41,929 nt of DNA, from NCBI GenBank assembly GCA_938041335.1, contig CALIAF010000061.1, positions 1-41,929 of the forward strand, read 5' to 3'. A model generated the notes under the pieces. The model was given only the letters and a program-made list of their open reading frames with translations, was not told the DNA's origin and ran no database searches. Source of the DNA: an uncultured Ulvibacter sp. GTDB taxonomy: Bacteria; Bacteroidota; Bacteroidia; Flavobacteriales; Flavobacteriaceae. Each line of letters begins with the position of its first letter. Positions within the stretch are counted from its first letter, which is position 1. Positions 9,101 through 17,740 of this stretch are shown here, in pieces. The position numbers were made by a program, and so were the translations under genes.

Positions 9101-9314
9101 TAGATTAACTAATAAATTGGCACATTTAAATAGCTTGGTTGGGATGGATGATTTTCCGCCAACTACGCAAGACATTGCCGTTAAAAATGAGTTGACCGGT
9201 CTTATTGTTGAAGAACTAACTAAGTTTGATGAGCTCATTTCAGAAGAAATAAAAATGTTTAACGCCGCGTTTAACACAAAGCAATTAAATTATTTATTTG
9301 TTGAAGAAGATTAG
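6195..9314 (+). CDS. Secreted BNR/VPS10 (sortilin)-type beta-propeller protein
   Basis: A 1039-residue exported protein. Residues 1-27 are a signal peptide ending LQAQ. Residues about 35-740 are a series of beta-propeller blades with Asp-box motifs: SENAGKTW, STDGGTSW, STDSGETW, SDDGGETW, STDGGETW, TTDYGKSW and others, as in BNR/sortilin proteins often annotated as glycosyl hydrolases. No sialidase active-site set (Arg triad, Tyr/Glu pair) was recognised, so enzymatic activity is doubtful. The last 150 residues are helical and Lys/Glu rich, probably coiled coil. There is no type IX sorting tail, so it likely stays in the periplasm. It lies between MATE and hemJ, twelve bases before hemJ. The family is abundant in Bacteroidota but its function is unknown. 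Confidence 0.88.
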   Translation: MKFRSPFLALCCAVFFFGNVNQPLQAQQFDEALYDALEYRLIGPFRGGRSAAVTGVPGKPNLYYFGSTGGGIWETKNGGRSWNNISDGFFGGSIGAIEVAKSDPNVIYVGGGEKTVRGNVSSGYGIWKSENAGKTWTQAGLKDSRHVPRIVVHPTDYNTVYAGVMGNIYKPTQERGVFKSTDGGTSWRKTLFANENAGAVDLIMDPNNPRILYASTWNIRRTPYSLSSGGDGSALWKSTDSGETWKEISQNEGFAEGTLGIIGVTVSPANSDRVWAIVENEKEGGVYRSDDGGETWSKINSERKLRQRAWYYTRIYADTKDEDIMYVLNVRYHKSTDGGKTYETYNAPHGDHHDLWIAPEDPDRMIIGDDGGAQVSTDGGETWSTYYNQPTSQFYRVTTDNAFPYRIYAAQQDNSTIRIPHRTEGRSISDDDWEGTAGGESAHIAVDPLNNDIVYGGSYDGFLTRYNHEKNTVRSISVWPDNPMGHGVEDMKYRFQWNFPIFFSPHNPKKLYTASNHLHATTNEGESWELISPDLTRDVAEKQKSSGGPITQDNTSVEYYCTIFAAAESPVKEGVLWTGSDDGLIHISQNGGTDWQNVTPKGMPEWMMINSVEPSRFNAGTCYVAGTKYKTGDFAPYLYKTTDYGKSWKKITNGINNEHFTRVVREDPTQKGLLYAGTETGMYISFNDGNNWQPFQLNLPIVPITDLALKDGNLIVATQGRSLWIIDDLSVIHQLADAKNNNTFLFQPKDTYRMGGGSREGSLTDGTNHPSGVMTYFNVSNISEDKKVSLSYLNMQNDTIKKFSTKADKEKNIDELEVEDGANYHTWNMRGKGAERLKGMILWWASTNAPQAVPGQYKVVLEVEGQNTLTQTFNIIADKNAETDTAGMQKQFDFITDVNATVDKAHKSIKKIRNINGQLKAFKKQYKDNDAVKELVEKADTLSEQFSEIEKALYQTKNKSGQDPLNFPIRLTNKLAHLNSLVGMDDFPPTTQDIAVKNELTGLIVEELTKFDELISEEIKMFNAAFNTKQLNYLFVEED

Positions 9315-9326
9315 TAAATTCGCACC

Positions 9327-9860
9327 TTGGAATACAATTATATAAAATCTTTACATTTAATTTTTGTCATCACTTGGTTTGCTGGCCTATTCTATATTGT
9401 GCGCCTCTTTGTGTACCAGATTGAAGCACAAACTAAAGAAGAACCTGCACGAAAAATACTAAGTGAGCAGTATAAAATCATGACCAAACGATTGTGGTAT
9501 ATAATCACCTGGCCTTCTATGATTTTGGCAATTGGGTTTGCTATCTGGTTATTAGTGTTGCGGCCATTTTGGATTACAGATGCCTGGATGCAAGTGAAAT
9601 TAGCGTTTGTGGTTGCGCTCATCTTCTATCATATAAAATGTCATTTGATTTTTAAATCGCATTTTAATGATACGTATAAACATTCGTCAAACTGGATGCG
9701 ATTATTTAATGAAGGTGCTACCCTCATACTATTTTCGGTGGTGTTTTTAGTGATTCTGAAAAGTGCCGTTAATTGGATTTATGGAACGGTGGGTATTGTT
9801 GTTTTTTCTATTATTTTAATGCTTGGTGTTAAAATGTATAAACGAATTAGGGAGCAGTAA
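9327..9860 (+). CDS. hemJ: Protoporphyrinogen IX oxidase, HemJ type
   Basis: Oxidises protoporphyrinogen IX to protoporphyrin IX in the inner membrane, the step just before ferrochelatase. The 177-residue protein has four main hydrophobic helices. It carries the family's conserved His at residue 10 (YIKSLHLIFVITWFAG) and a Lys at residue 91 in WMQVKLAFV, both known to be needed in HemJ. The start is TTG at 9327; MEYNYIKSLH is exactly where HemJ proteins begin and no ATG is available. The gene is downstream of hemH on the same strand, supporting a role in the same pathway. The region after the stop is non-coding. Confidence 0.93.
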   Translation: MEYNYIKSLHLIFVITWFAGLFYIVRLFVYQIEAQTKEEPARKILSEQYKIMTKRLWYIITWPSMILAIGFAIWLLVLRPFWITDAWMQVKLAFVVALIFYHIKCHLIFKSHFNDTYKHSSNWMRLFNEGATLILFSVVFLVILKSAVNWIYGTVGIVVFSIILMLGVKMYKRIREQ

Positions 9861-10174
9861 TAAGCATATTATAGTATTTGAAGACTCTAAAAGATTATCG
9901 GAGATTCGCTTTATATATAGAAGAAAGAAGTAAGATCATTCGCCTTGCTCATTGAAAGAAGTAAGAGAACACACTCAGCATTAATAGGAAATAGTAAAAC
10001 GCCAACCTTTTATATTCTATAAGTGCTGCGATCCATACTCAATATTCTGTGTTTTTTTTCTTTCCTCTTTCAACGAAGTGGTCTTACTTCTTTTTTCTAA
10101 AAACTTGGTGTAATTATTGCTATCTTTCAATCGCTAATCCCAAAGTGTTGGGGCCGAAGAAAAACTAGAAACAT
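9861..10174. repeat. Non-coding gap with a long inverted repeat
   Basis: No gene is seen in these 314 bases. Two arms about 36-39 bases long face each other: 9919-9957 and 10063-10098, about 105 bases apart. The right arm, read in reverse complement, matches the left (shared core AAGAAGTAAGA, then TTCG and TTGAAAG) apart from a few mismatches and a nine-base block (9942-9950) present only on the left. A second GAAAGAAGTAAGA copy begins at 9954. This looks like a decayed small mobile element or a structured RNA; no transposase is present. TATCTTTC at 10121-10128 may be the -7 box for the next gene. Confidence 0.5.
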
Positions 10175-11635
10175 TTGAAATTTTACACACAATCTTTACG
10201 TAATCGCATCTTCTTGTCCATGTTGGCGCTGGTTATCATTGCCTCTATCTTAATTGCGGCCGTAACGGTGTATCAATATCGTGAAGAGGCAGAAGATTAC
10301 CATAAGGACCGATTAGAGCGAAAGCAGGAAAATATCACAGAACATATTGCAGATTTTCTTGATGAAACCACCTACGAAGTAAAAACAGAGAACATACCTT
10401 TAATTTTTAAGGAAGATATTTACAAACTTAAAAAAATTCATAAGTTAGAATTGTATTTCTATGATTTAGAGGGGAGTTTGTTAAAGTCATCTAAAGCTTC
10501 TTTTGTTCGTGACACTTCAAAAACTTGTTTACCCGCCCATGTAATGAACGTTTTGTCCATGTCAAGTGATAAGACTTTTGTAGAAGAATTTGAAGAGGAG
10601 GGAGTCCAATACCAATCCAGTTACAGCTATATTACAGATGCTTCTTTTAAACCATTGGCCATTTTAAATTTACCCTATATTGAAGATGATGGTTTTATTA
10701 AAAAAGAGTTGCGAGAAAATCTAACACGACTAGCGGCAGCCTATTTATTTATGCTTTTAATAGCAATTGCTTTAGCTTATTTTTTATCAAAATATATTAC
10801 CAAATCGCTGAATACGATAAGCCAGAAAATAATAGATACTCGCCTAGATAAGCGCAATAAACGCATACATGTCACAAACACTACAGAAGAGATAAGCAAC
10901 TTGGTTAACGCTTATAATGGGATGATAGATGAGCTTGAAGAAAGTGCTGCAACCCTTGCGGCAAATGAACGTGAGGCTGCCTGGCGTGAGATGGCAAAAC
11001 AAGTGGCACACGAGATTAAAAACCCATTAACACCTATGCGATTGACGGTACAGAGTTTTCAACGCAGGTTTGATGCAGACGACCCGAATATTGATGAGAA
11101 GATTAATGAATATAGCAACACGCTCATCCAACAAATAGATACCATGAGCTCTATTGCTTCTGCATTTTCTAATTATGCTCAAATGCCTGCTCAAAAAGAT
11201 GAAACCTTGAACGTGGTTAAAATAGTGAAGCTAGCCTTAGATATATTTAATGAACCTTATATTTATTTTACGAGTAGTGATGATACCATTATTGCAAAGT
11301 TTGACCGCACACAATTGATTCGCGTTTTAACAAACCTTGTGAAAAATAGTACCCAAGCCATTGATCAAAATGAACCTGTAACTCCTAGAATTGATGTTAA
11401 TATTTCAGAAATAGAAAATGAGGTGGTCATCACCGTTTCTGATAATGGCATTGGAATCGAACCAGAATTTTCGGATAAGATTTTTGAGCCTAAATTCACC
11501 ACAAAAAATAGTGGCATGGGTCTGGGTCTAGCAATGGTGAAGACTATTGTAGAAAATTATAAGGGACATATAGGTTTCACCTCTCAACCCGGAATTATTA
11601 CAACTTTTACAGTGAGAATTCCAAGCCAACTGTAG
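10175..11635 (+). CDS. Membrane sensor histidine kinase (NtrY-like)
   Basis: A 486-residue two-component sensor. It has a first membrane helix near residues 13-33, an extracytoplasmic region of about 150 residues, a second helix near 185-207 and a HAMP linker. A HisKA domain carries the phospho-acceptor His279 in [15 protein letters not shown]. The ATPase domain has an N box ([10 protein letters not shown]), G1 (DNGIGI) and G2 ([10 protein letters not shown]). HxxKNPLTP-type kinases resemble NtrY and often work with NtrC-like regulators. No response regulator is adjacent, so the partner must be encoded elsewhere. The start is TTG at 10175 ([13 protein letters not shown]). The stimulus is unknown. 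The gene ends 44 bases before an enoyl-CoA hydratase on the same strand. Confidence 0.92.
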   Translation: MKFYTQSLRNRIFLSMLALVIIASILIAAVTVYQYREEAEDYHKDRLERKQENITEHIADFLDETTYEVKTENIPLIFKEDIYKLKKIHKLELYFYDLEGSLLKSSKASFVRDTSKTCLPAHVMNVLSMSSDKTFVEEFEEEGVQYQSSYSYITDASFKPLAILNLPYIEDDGFIKKELRENLTRLAAAYLFMLLIAIALAYFLSKYITKSLNTISQKIIDTRLDKRNKRIHVTNTTEEISNLVNAYNGMIDELEESAATLAANEREAAWREMAKQVAHEIKNPLTPMRLTVQSFQRRFDADDPNIDEKINEYSNTLIQQIDTMSSIASAFSNYAQMPAQKDETLNVVKIVKLALDIFNEPYIYFTSSDDTIIAKFDRTQLIRVLTNLVKNSTQAIDQNEPVTPRIDVNISEIENEVVITVSDNGIGIEPEFSDKIFEPKFTTKNSGMGLGLAMVKTIVENYKGHIGFTSQPGIITTFTVRIPSQL

Positions 11636-11679
11636 GTAAATGTTTATTTTTACTACCTATTTAAACGACACTTTATTAC

Positions 11680-12462
11680 ATGAGCTACACAAACATTCTT
11701 AGTGATTTTTCTAATGGCATTACAACCATTACAATCAACAGACCTTCTAAATTAAACGCCTTAAACAGCGCTACCATACAAGAATTACACGATGCTTTTG
11801 ATAATGCAAATGAAGACCATGATACCAAGGTGATTATCATTACCGGTAGTGGCGAGAAGGCTTTTGTGGCTGGAGCAGATATAAGCGAATTTGCAGATTT
11901 TAGTGAAGCAGAAGGTGGTAAACTTGCCGCTCAAGGGCAGGCCTTGTTATTTGATTTTGTGGCTAATCTTGGGACACCCGTAATTGCTGCCGTAAATGGT
12001 TTTGCACTAGGAGGTGGATTAGAGCTCGCAATGGCGGCACATTTTAGAGTAGCCAGTGATAACGCAAAAATGGGTTTGCCAGAAGTCTCTCTAGGTGTGA
12101 TACCTGGATATGGCGGCACACAGCGCTTGCCACAACTAGTAGGTAAAGGACGTGCGATGGAGCTCATTATGACTGCCGGAATGATTGATGCTAATAAAGC
12201 ACAATCATATGGTTTAGTAAATCACGTTACAACACTAGAAGAGCTAATTCCATTTGTAGAGAAGATTTCGGGTAAGATTATGCGCAACTCTCCAGTAGCC
12301 ATAAGCGCTGCAATTAACGCTATAAATGCAGGGTTTGAGAATGGAGTAGATGGTTTTAAGGCCGAAATATTAGAGTTTGGAAACTGTTTTGGTACAGAAG
12401 ATTTTAAAGAAGGAACACAGGCGTTTTTAAACAAAAGAAAGGCGGAATTTCCAGGAAAATAA
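11680..12462 (+). CDS. Enoyl-CoA hydratase/isomerase family protein
   Basis: A 260-residue cytoplasmic crotonase that probably hydrates trans-2-enoyl-CoA (or crotonyl-CoA) to 3-hydroxyacyl-CoA in fatty-acid or amino-acid breakdown. Both oxyanion-hole segments are seen (AFVAGADISEFA and NGFALGGGLELAMA). Both glutamates that act as acid/base in true hydratases are present: one in GGGLELAMA, one in LPEVSLGVIPGYGGTQRL. This argues for hydratase rather than isomerase-only function. Length matches short single-domain hydratases, with no fused dehydrogenase. Substrate chain length cannot be read from the sequence. Confidence 0.93.
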   Translation: MSYTNILSDFSNGITTITINRPSKLNALNSATIQELHDAFDNANEDHDTKVIIITGSGEKAFVAGADISEFADFSEAEGGKLAAQGQALLFDFVANLGTPVIAAVNGFALGGGLELAMAAHFRVASDNAKMGLPEVSLGVIPGYGGTQRLPQLVGKGRAMELIMTAGMIDANKAQSYGLVNHVTTLEELIPFVEKISGKIMRNSPVAISAAINAINAGFENGVDGFKAEILEFGNCFGTEDFKEGTQAFLNKRKAEFPGK

Positions 12463-12487
12463 GTAAACTGTTATAAACAATACATCC

Positions 12488-13105
12488 ATGCTCAAAAACT
12501 ACACATTTCAGAAAGAAAGGATATTTGGATTTACAGATGCCGTATTTTCTATTGCCATTACTTTGTTGGTTTTAGAAATTAGTATTCCTTCATTTAGCGT
12601 GATTAAAGAGCACGGGATTGGGCATGCGTTTCAAGTTCTTATTCCAGATTTTATTGGCTTTTTTGTAAGCTTTATGGTGATTGCGCTGTACTGGAAATTC
12701 TATTTGATATACTCTCGTTACATACAGGATTTTGACAATAAACTACTCTCTATAAATACCTTTATGCTGCTTGGAGTGGCCTTATTACCTTTCTCAACGG
12801 GCTTTTTTGTAAACGGAATTAACTATGTGGGTCCTTTTACTTTTTATTGTGGGAACTTAGTTTTTTTAGGTTTGATGATGTTACTGCAGATGAGGATAGT
12901 TTTAAAAAGGGCAAAACTTCAGATTGGGAAATATGACGCCGCTTATCTTACATTTAGAGCGTGGTTGGCCGTTTTGTTTTGGCTTGTACTTATGGTCTTA
13001 TCTTTATACATACATCCGTTTGATAAATTCTCTATCTTTTTAATTTTTGTGTTTCAACTTTTGGGAAGATGGTACTATAATCGAAAGAGTAGAAAACACG
13101 CATAA
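12488..13105 (+). CDS. TMEM175-like (DUF1211) potassium channel family protein
   Basis: A 205-residue integral membrane protein with about six helices. The first helix carries the family signature in the form RIFGFTDAVFSIAITLLVLE; most members have FSD where this has FTD. Bacterial TMEM175 proteins form tetrameric, weakly selective K+ channels lined by this helix. The gene starts 25 bases after the hydratase stop on the same strand and may share its transcript, with no evident functional link. The channel role is known for some family members only; here it is inferred. Confidence 0.85.
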   Translation: MLKNYTFQKERIFGFTDAVFSIAITLLVLEISIPSFSVIKEHGIGHAFQVLIPDFIGFFVSFMVIALYWKFYLIYSRYIQDFDNKLLSINTFMLLGVALLPFSTGFFVNGINYVGPFTFYCGNLVFLGLMMLLQMRIVLKRAKLQIGKYDAAYLTFRAWLAVLFWLVLMVLSLYIHPFDKFSIFLIFVFQLLGRWYYNRKSRKHA

Positions 13106-13211
13106 AACAAACTATTTTGTACGAGACAACAAGTAGGCTTTACAAATAATTAACTTGTTTTAATTAGCCCCGTCGTCGTAACATAATTTCATTTTCCCAC
13201 ACTCATCACTT

Positions 13212-14927
13212 ATGAGATATTACTTGCTTTTATTATTAAGTTTTACGATGACGACTTCTTCGTTTTCTCAAACGGAAACCCAATGGGAAACACTCTCATT
13301 TGATGCCATTAGAGACAGTATTACTGCATACAGATTTACAGATGTTGATAAAGCGAAGCAAGCTGCGAATGCTTATATACTTAAAGGACAGCAAGAGGGT
13401 GACAAGGAAGAAGAATGGCTGGGCATGGAAGCCATTGCTCGTGCGTATTATGTGAACAGGGATTTTAAAGAAGCAAATGAACAGGGTTTAAAATTACTGT
13501 TATTTGCACAGGAGAATAAGTTACCTAAGTTGGAAATGAGATCACTTGTGTTTTTAGGAGATCTGCAAATGATTACCACAAGTGTTGAAAAACAATTGGC
13601 GTATTACCATCAGTTATTAGACCTTGCGGAAGTTGAAAAAGACGATATTTATAGAGAAGGAGCACTTAATAAAATTGCAAGTGTTTATAGTATTAGTGGA
13701 GATTATAAAAAGGCGATTCAGATTAGGAAAAAGTCGCTGGAATATTATAAGACTAAGGCAATTGATACCACCTACACAGAAATAAAAAGGAATTCGGCTT
13801 TGGTGGTCATACAAAGTACGCTCGCGCAGGAGCATATTCAAGCCAAGCAATTGGACTCTGCAAAAATGTACGCAGATAACATTAGAAAATATGGTCTAAA
13901 GGATTTGGATTCGTGTAACATTGTGTTTTCTATTATGCTAGATGGCGAGATTGCGTATCAAGATAAAAAATTTAATGAGGCATCGAAAAAATATAAGAAA
14001 GCCTATTCTGTTTGTCCATCCGACTATGATCTTGCACTAATTAATAAAGCGTACTCGCTTGGAAAAATTGAAGTTGGGGCTAAAAATTATGTAGAAGCCA
14101 TTAGAATATTGCAACAAGGTCTGGATGATTATAAGGTAACTACTGCAGAAGAAGGGTTCATGCAAGATTATTACGAAAAATTAGCAGAAGCTTATAAGAA
14201 TACTGGCGACTTTGAGAGAGCAAGCTATTATTTTGAAAAGTACTTAACGACTCAAGAAGAATATAGAAAGCTTGGCGATGAAGCTAAACAGTTATTTGTT
14301 TCAGAAGAAAGAGCCACATTTAAAAGCGAGTTTGAAACACTTACAGCAGAAAAAGAGAGGAAACAATCTTATCTCAACTATATATTATTAGGAGGTTCTG
14401 TAGTTATCCTTACCCTCTTGTTTTTTCTTCTGAAATTTTACAGAAATAAGAAAGCAGACGAAGCAAAGTTTGAAGCATTGCTTGCAAAAATAAACGCAGC
14501 AAATACGCCTTCAGAAATTATAGATACTAAAGATGCGGTGCTGGAAGAAAAAGCGACAAGCGATGTATCTCCAGAAGTAACGGCTCAAATTCTTGAAGGT
14601 CTTAAAAAACTTGAAGAGAAAGAATACTTTTTAAAACAAGACTGCAACTCGTATAATGTAGCTAAGAAAATAAATACAAATACATCCTATCTTTCTAAGG
14701 TCATTAACTCACATTACGGCAAGAACTTCAATACATATATAAACGATTTACGTATTAACTATGCCATTGTGCGCTTAAAAAATGATGTTTTCTTTAGATC
14801 ATTTTCTATTCAAGCCATCGCAGAAGAAGTAGGCTATAAAAGTGCAGACAGTTTTACTAAATACTTCAAAAAAGACACAGGTCTTAATCCTTCTTTTTAC
14901 ATCAAGAATATTAAGAACGTTGCTTAA
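13212..14927 (+). CDS. TPR-repeat membrane regulator with C-terminal AraC-type DNA-binding domain
   Basis: A 571-residue protein with a signal peptide or first helix at residues 1-19 (ending SSFSQ). A long helical region to about residue 385 is built of TPR-like repeats, for example YREGALNKIASVYSISGDYK and EKLAEAYKNTGDFERASYYF. A single membrane helix lies near 390-411, and a cytoplasmic tail ends in an AraC helix-turn-helix domain (about 480-571, QAIAEEVGYKSADSFTKYFK). The TPRs should face the periplasm and the DNA-binding part the cytoplasm, making it a one-protein transmembrane regulator. Such proteins are common in Bacteroidota; the signal and target genes are unknown. The downstream peptidase is 500 bases away. 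Confidence 0.88.
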   Translation: MRYYLLLLLSFTMTTSSFSQTETQWETLSFDAIRDSITAYRFTDVDKAKQAANAYILKGQQEGDKEEEWLGMEAIARAYYVNRDFKEANEQGLKLLLFAQENKLPKLEMRSLVFLGDLQMITTSVEKQLAYYHQLLDLAEVEKDDIYREGALNKIASVYSISGDYKKAIQIRKKSLEYYKTKAIDTTYTEIKRNSALVVIQSTLAQEHIQAKQLDSAKMYADNIRKYGLKDLDSCNIVFSIMLDGEIAYQDKKFNEASKKYKKAYSVCPSDYDLALINKAYSLGKIEVGAKNYVEAIRILQQGLDDYKVTTAEEGFMQDYYEKLAEAYKNTGDFERASYYFEKYLTTQEEYRKLGDEAKQLFVSEERATFKSEFETLTAEKERKQSYLNYILLGGSVVILTLLFFLLKFYRNKKADEAKFEALLAKINAANTPSEIIDTKDAVLEEKATSDVSPEVTAQILEGLKKLEEKEYFLKQDCNSYNVAKKINTNTSYLSKVINSHYGKNFNTYINDLRINYAIVRLKNDVFFRSFSIQAIAEEVGYKSADSFTKYFKKDTGLNPSFYIKNIKNVA

Positions 14928-15096
14928 ATACTTCAAAATTTTTAAGTTAGGTTTATTACTTAAGAAACCTCAAATACCATAGAAAACACCATTATAAACC
15001 CAAATTTATAAATTTAGGGTAACTCGTTTTTTGAGCTTTAAAATTTCCAAAGTAAAACACGATATCCCAATAAAAACAACGCTTTACAAGTTTGTT

Positions 15097-15137
15097 AGCC
15101 TACCCTATTTTTCTAAAAATGGGTAGGCTTCTTTTTT
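15097..15137 (+). terminator. Rho-independent terminator
   Basis: AGCCTACCC (15097-15105) pairs with GGGTAGGCT (15121-15129), extended by A/T pairs across ATTTTT/AAAAAT, and is followed by CTTTTTT. It is 170 bases after the TPR/AraC gene. The other bases from 14928 to 15225 are AT-rich and show no gene. Confidence 0.75.
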
Positions 15138-15225
15138 ATAAGGTGTTTTTATGCCAGATGTTTGTACTATCAAAACAAAACCATAATCATCTCGTATAGA
15201 ATTCAGGAATATAAAATCACTAGCA

Positions 15226-15324
15226 TTGAAAAATAAAACAGCACAACGCATCCAATTCATCAAATTTGGAATAGGTATTCTTACTGGAGTATCTATTTAT
15301 TTAATCATTTCACTCATCTTTTAA
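15226..15324 (+). CDS. Possible 32-residue single-helix membrane peptide
   Basis: Reading from TTG at 15226 gives a 32-residue peptide that begins MKNKTAQRIQF, then a hydrophobic helix FGIGILTGVSIYLIISLIF and a stop. A basic N-terminus followed by one membrane span is the usual shape of small bacterial membrane proteins. It has no ATG and I do not recognise a family, so it may be chance. It lies between a terminator and the S9 peptidase gene. Confidence 0.35.
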   Translation: MKNKTAQRIQFIKFGIGILTGVSIYLIISLIF

Positions 15325-15335
15325 ATTAACATATT

Positions 15336-15389
15336 ATGACAACAATTATCAATTACTTAATCGCAATCACTATTTCAATTTTGGGATAA
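15336..15389 (+). CDS. Possible 17-residue hydrophobic peptide
   Basis: ATG at 15336 opens the peptide MTTIINYLIAITISILG, which is hydrophobic throughout, and ends 36 bases before the S9 peptidase ATG. It could be a leader peptide or a tiny membrane peptide, or a chance frame in AT-rich DNA. It follows the 32-residue ORF by eleven bases. Confidence 0.25.
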   Translation: MTTIINYLIAITISILG

Positions 15390-15425
15390 GCCTCAAAATC
15401 AATTAATAAAACAAAACATAAACAT

Positions 15426-17723
15426 ATGAAAACAATAAAACACGATATATGTATTTTCGCATTACTATTAATGGGATTTACAATGCAAGCACAAGAAGTA
15501 AATGGCGCCTATTCAGGTACACTAGAAGTGCAGGGTATGGAAATGGAGTTAATCTTTAATTTCTCTAATACACCAGATGGTCTAGCGGCAACAATGGATG
15601 TCCCTATGCAAGGCGCAACAGATATACCTATGGATAATGCTAGTCTAGAGAATGGTGAGCTAACCATTGCTTCGGCAAAATTAAAAATGACTTATGTAGG
15701 TACTTTAAATGGAGAGGCTATTACGGGTACGTACCAGCAAATGGGACAAGAATACCCACTTAGTTTAAAGAAAACAATTAAAACAAAACCTGGAAATACA
15801 GCGCTACCTTCAAGTGACGCAGAAATTGCTAAACTAGGCCAAATGGAGAAGGGCAATTATAAATATGGGGTAGAAGATTATTTTAAAACACCAGAAGCAT
15901 ATTCATTTAAAATGTCTCCTAATGGAACGTACATCGCTTATATGAAACGTAGAAGTTCTGGGGAGCGTGATCTATATCTTAAAGAAACAGCTACACAGAA
16001 GGAGACCTTGTTAATGAATCAAGAAGAAGATCTAATTAGAGGATACTATTGGGCAAATGATAACCGTATTTTATACTTGCAAGATAAAGGCGGAAATGAA
16101 AATTATCATGTATTTGGAGTAGACATCGATGGAAAAAATGCAAAAGAATTAACACCTTTTGAAGGAGTTAGGGTCAATATTATAGAAGGCCTTAAAGAAG
16201 ACGTAAATCACGTGATTGTGCAAATGAATAAGGATAATGAGCAGCAAGAAGAGCCTTATAAATTAAATATAAACACGGGTGAAACAACAAAACTTTATAC
16301 CGTGAATGCAGGTGATCCACCTGTTGCAGGATATAACTTTGACCGTGAAGGAAATTTGCGTGCAATCACAAGAATAGTAGATGGTACAAAAACAGAGGTG
16401 CTTTATAAAATTAACGGTGAATTTAAGCAGATTGTCCTAGCAGAATTTGGGGATTCATTTGGGATTAGTTCATTTAACCCGAGTACTGAAAATCCACATG
16501 ATGCTTATGTCTTATCTAATCTTGGAACAGATAAACTAGAAATACAATTATATGATTTAAAAGAAAATAAGAAGATCAAAACGGTATTTAATAATGACAC
16601 TTATGATGTGTCTGGTATTTCTTTATCACGAAAACGCAACTATGAGGTAGATTACTTTTCTTACACGGCAGATAAGGCTGTTGTGCTTCCGCAGAGTAAG
16701 ACGTATAAAAAGATATACAAGCGTTTACAAAAAGAATTTGGTGATAAACAATTTTTCACTGTAGGTAAAACAGATGATGAATCACAATATCTAGTAGTTG
16801 TAACTAGTGACAAGATTGTAGGTGAATATTATATGTATGATGTTAAGAAAGACACGGTTAAAATGCTTTATAAATTGTTGCCACAATTACAAGCAGAAGA
16901 TATGGCAACTATGAAGCCTATTACTTTTAAAAGTAGAGATGGCTTAACATTACACGGTTATATTACACTACCTGAAGGAGCTCAAAAAGGTCAAAAATTA
17001 CCTTTAATTGTTAATCCGCACGGTGGTCCACAGGGGATTCGTGATAATTGGGGTTTTAATCCTGAAGCACAGCTATTTGCAAGTAGAGGGTATGCGACAC
17101 TACATGTAAACTTTAGAGTTTCTGGCGGCTATGGCAAAGAATTCTTAAAAGCAGGTTTTGGACAAATAGGCCGTAAAGCGATGGATGACGTAGAAGATGG
17201 AGTAGACTATGTAATTAATGAAGGTTGGATAAATAAAGATAAAGTAGCTATCTATGGTGGTAGTCACGGTGGATATGCAGTATTACGTGGTATGCAAAAA
17301 ACCCCAGAAAAATATGCTTGCGGTGTTGATTACGTAGGTGTAAGTAACCTTAATACTTTTATGGATACCTTTCCTGCATACTGGGAAAAGTATAGAGCAT
17401 TGATGGAAAAAATATGGTACAATCCGAATATCCCAGAAGAGAAAGCTATTATGGATGAAATATCTCCAGCATTACACCCAGAAGCTATTGTAAAGCCATT
17501 ATTTGTGGTCCAAGGAGCGAATGATCCTAGAGTAAATATTAACGAGGCAGATCAAATGGTAGAGAATTTAAGAGCAAGAGGTATAGCCGTGCCATATTTA
17601 GTAAAATATGACGAAGGTCATGGTTTTGGCAAAGAAGAAAATAGATTAGAATTGTACAAAGCAATGATGGGCTTTTTTGCGCAACATTTAAAACCAGAAT
17701 CGGTAATGGCAGTGAAAGGGTAA
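15426..17723 (+). CDS. Secreted prolyl-oligopeptidase-family (S9) serine peptidase
   Basis: A 765-residue exported alpha/beta-hydrolase peptidase. Residues 1-22 are a signal peptide (GFTMQAQ end). Residues about 23-120 form an additional small beta domain (GAYSGTLEVQGMEMELIF) not found in classic S9 enzymes. Residues about 140-500 fit a beta-propeller that restricts access, and about 500-765 the catalytic domain. The triad is visible: Ser613 in GGSHGGYAV, Asp700 in GANDPRVN, His732 in DEGHGFG. The motif and order suggest an acylaminoacyl- or dipeptidyl-peptidase-like enzyme cleaving small peptides in the periplasm. It lacks a type IX sorting tail. A strong terminator follows it directly. Confidence 0.93.
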   Translation: MKTIKHDICIFALLLMGFTMQAQEVNGAYSGTLEVQGMEMELIFNFSNTPDGLAATMDVPMQGATDIPMDNASLENGELTIASAKLKMTYVGTLNGEAITGTYQQMGQEYPLSLKKTIKTKPGNTALPSSDAEIAKLGQMEKGNYKYGVEDYFKTPEAYSFKMSPNGTYIAYMKRRSSGERDLYLKETATQKETLLMNQEEDLIRGYYWANDNRILYLQDKGGNENYHVFGVDIDGKNAKELTPFEGVRVNIIEGLKEDVNHVIVQMNKDNEQQEEPYKLNINTGETTKLYTVNAGDPPVAGYNFDREGNLRAITRIVDGTKTEVLYKINGEFKQIVLAEFGDSFGISSFNPSTENPHDAYVLSNLGTDKLEIQLYDLKENKKIKTVFNNDTYDVSGISLSRKRNYEVDYFSYTADKAVVLPQSKTYKKIYKRLQKEFGDKQFFTVGKTDDESQYLVVVTSDKIVGEYYMYDVKKDTVKMLYKLLPQLQAEDMATMKPITFKSRDGLTLHGYITLPEGAQKGQKLPLIVNPHGGPQGIRDNWGFNPEAQLFASRGYATLHVNFRVSGGYGKEFLKAGFGQIGRKAMDDVEDGVDYVINEGWINKDKVAIYGGSHGGYAVLRGMQKTPEKYACGVDYVGVSNLNTFMDTFPAYWEKYRALMEKIWYNPNIPEEKAIMDEISPALHPEAIVKPLFVVQGANDPRVNINEADQMVENLRARGIAVPYLVKYDEGHGFGKEENRLELYKAMMGFFAQHLKPESVMAVKG

Positions 17724-17740
17724 TTAATATATAACAAGTA

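Noticed and set aside
6195-9314. Sialidase or other glycosidase activity for the BNR protein
   Set aside because: Asp boxes are present but no sialidase active-site arginine/tyrosine set was seen.
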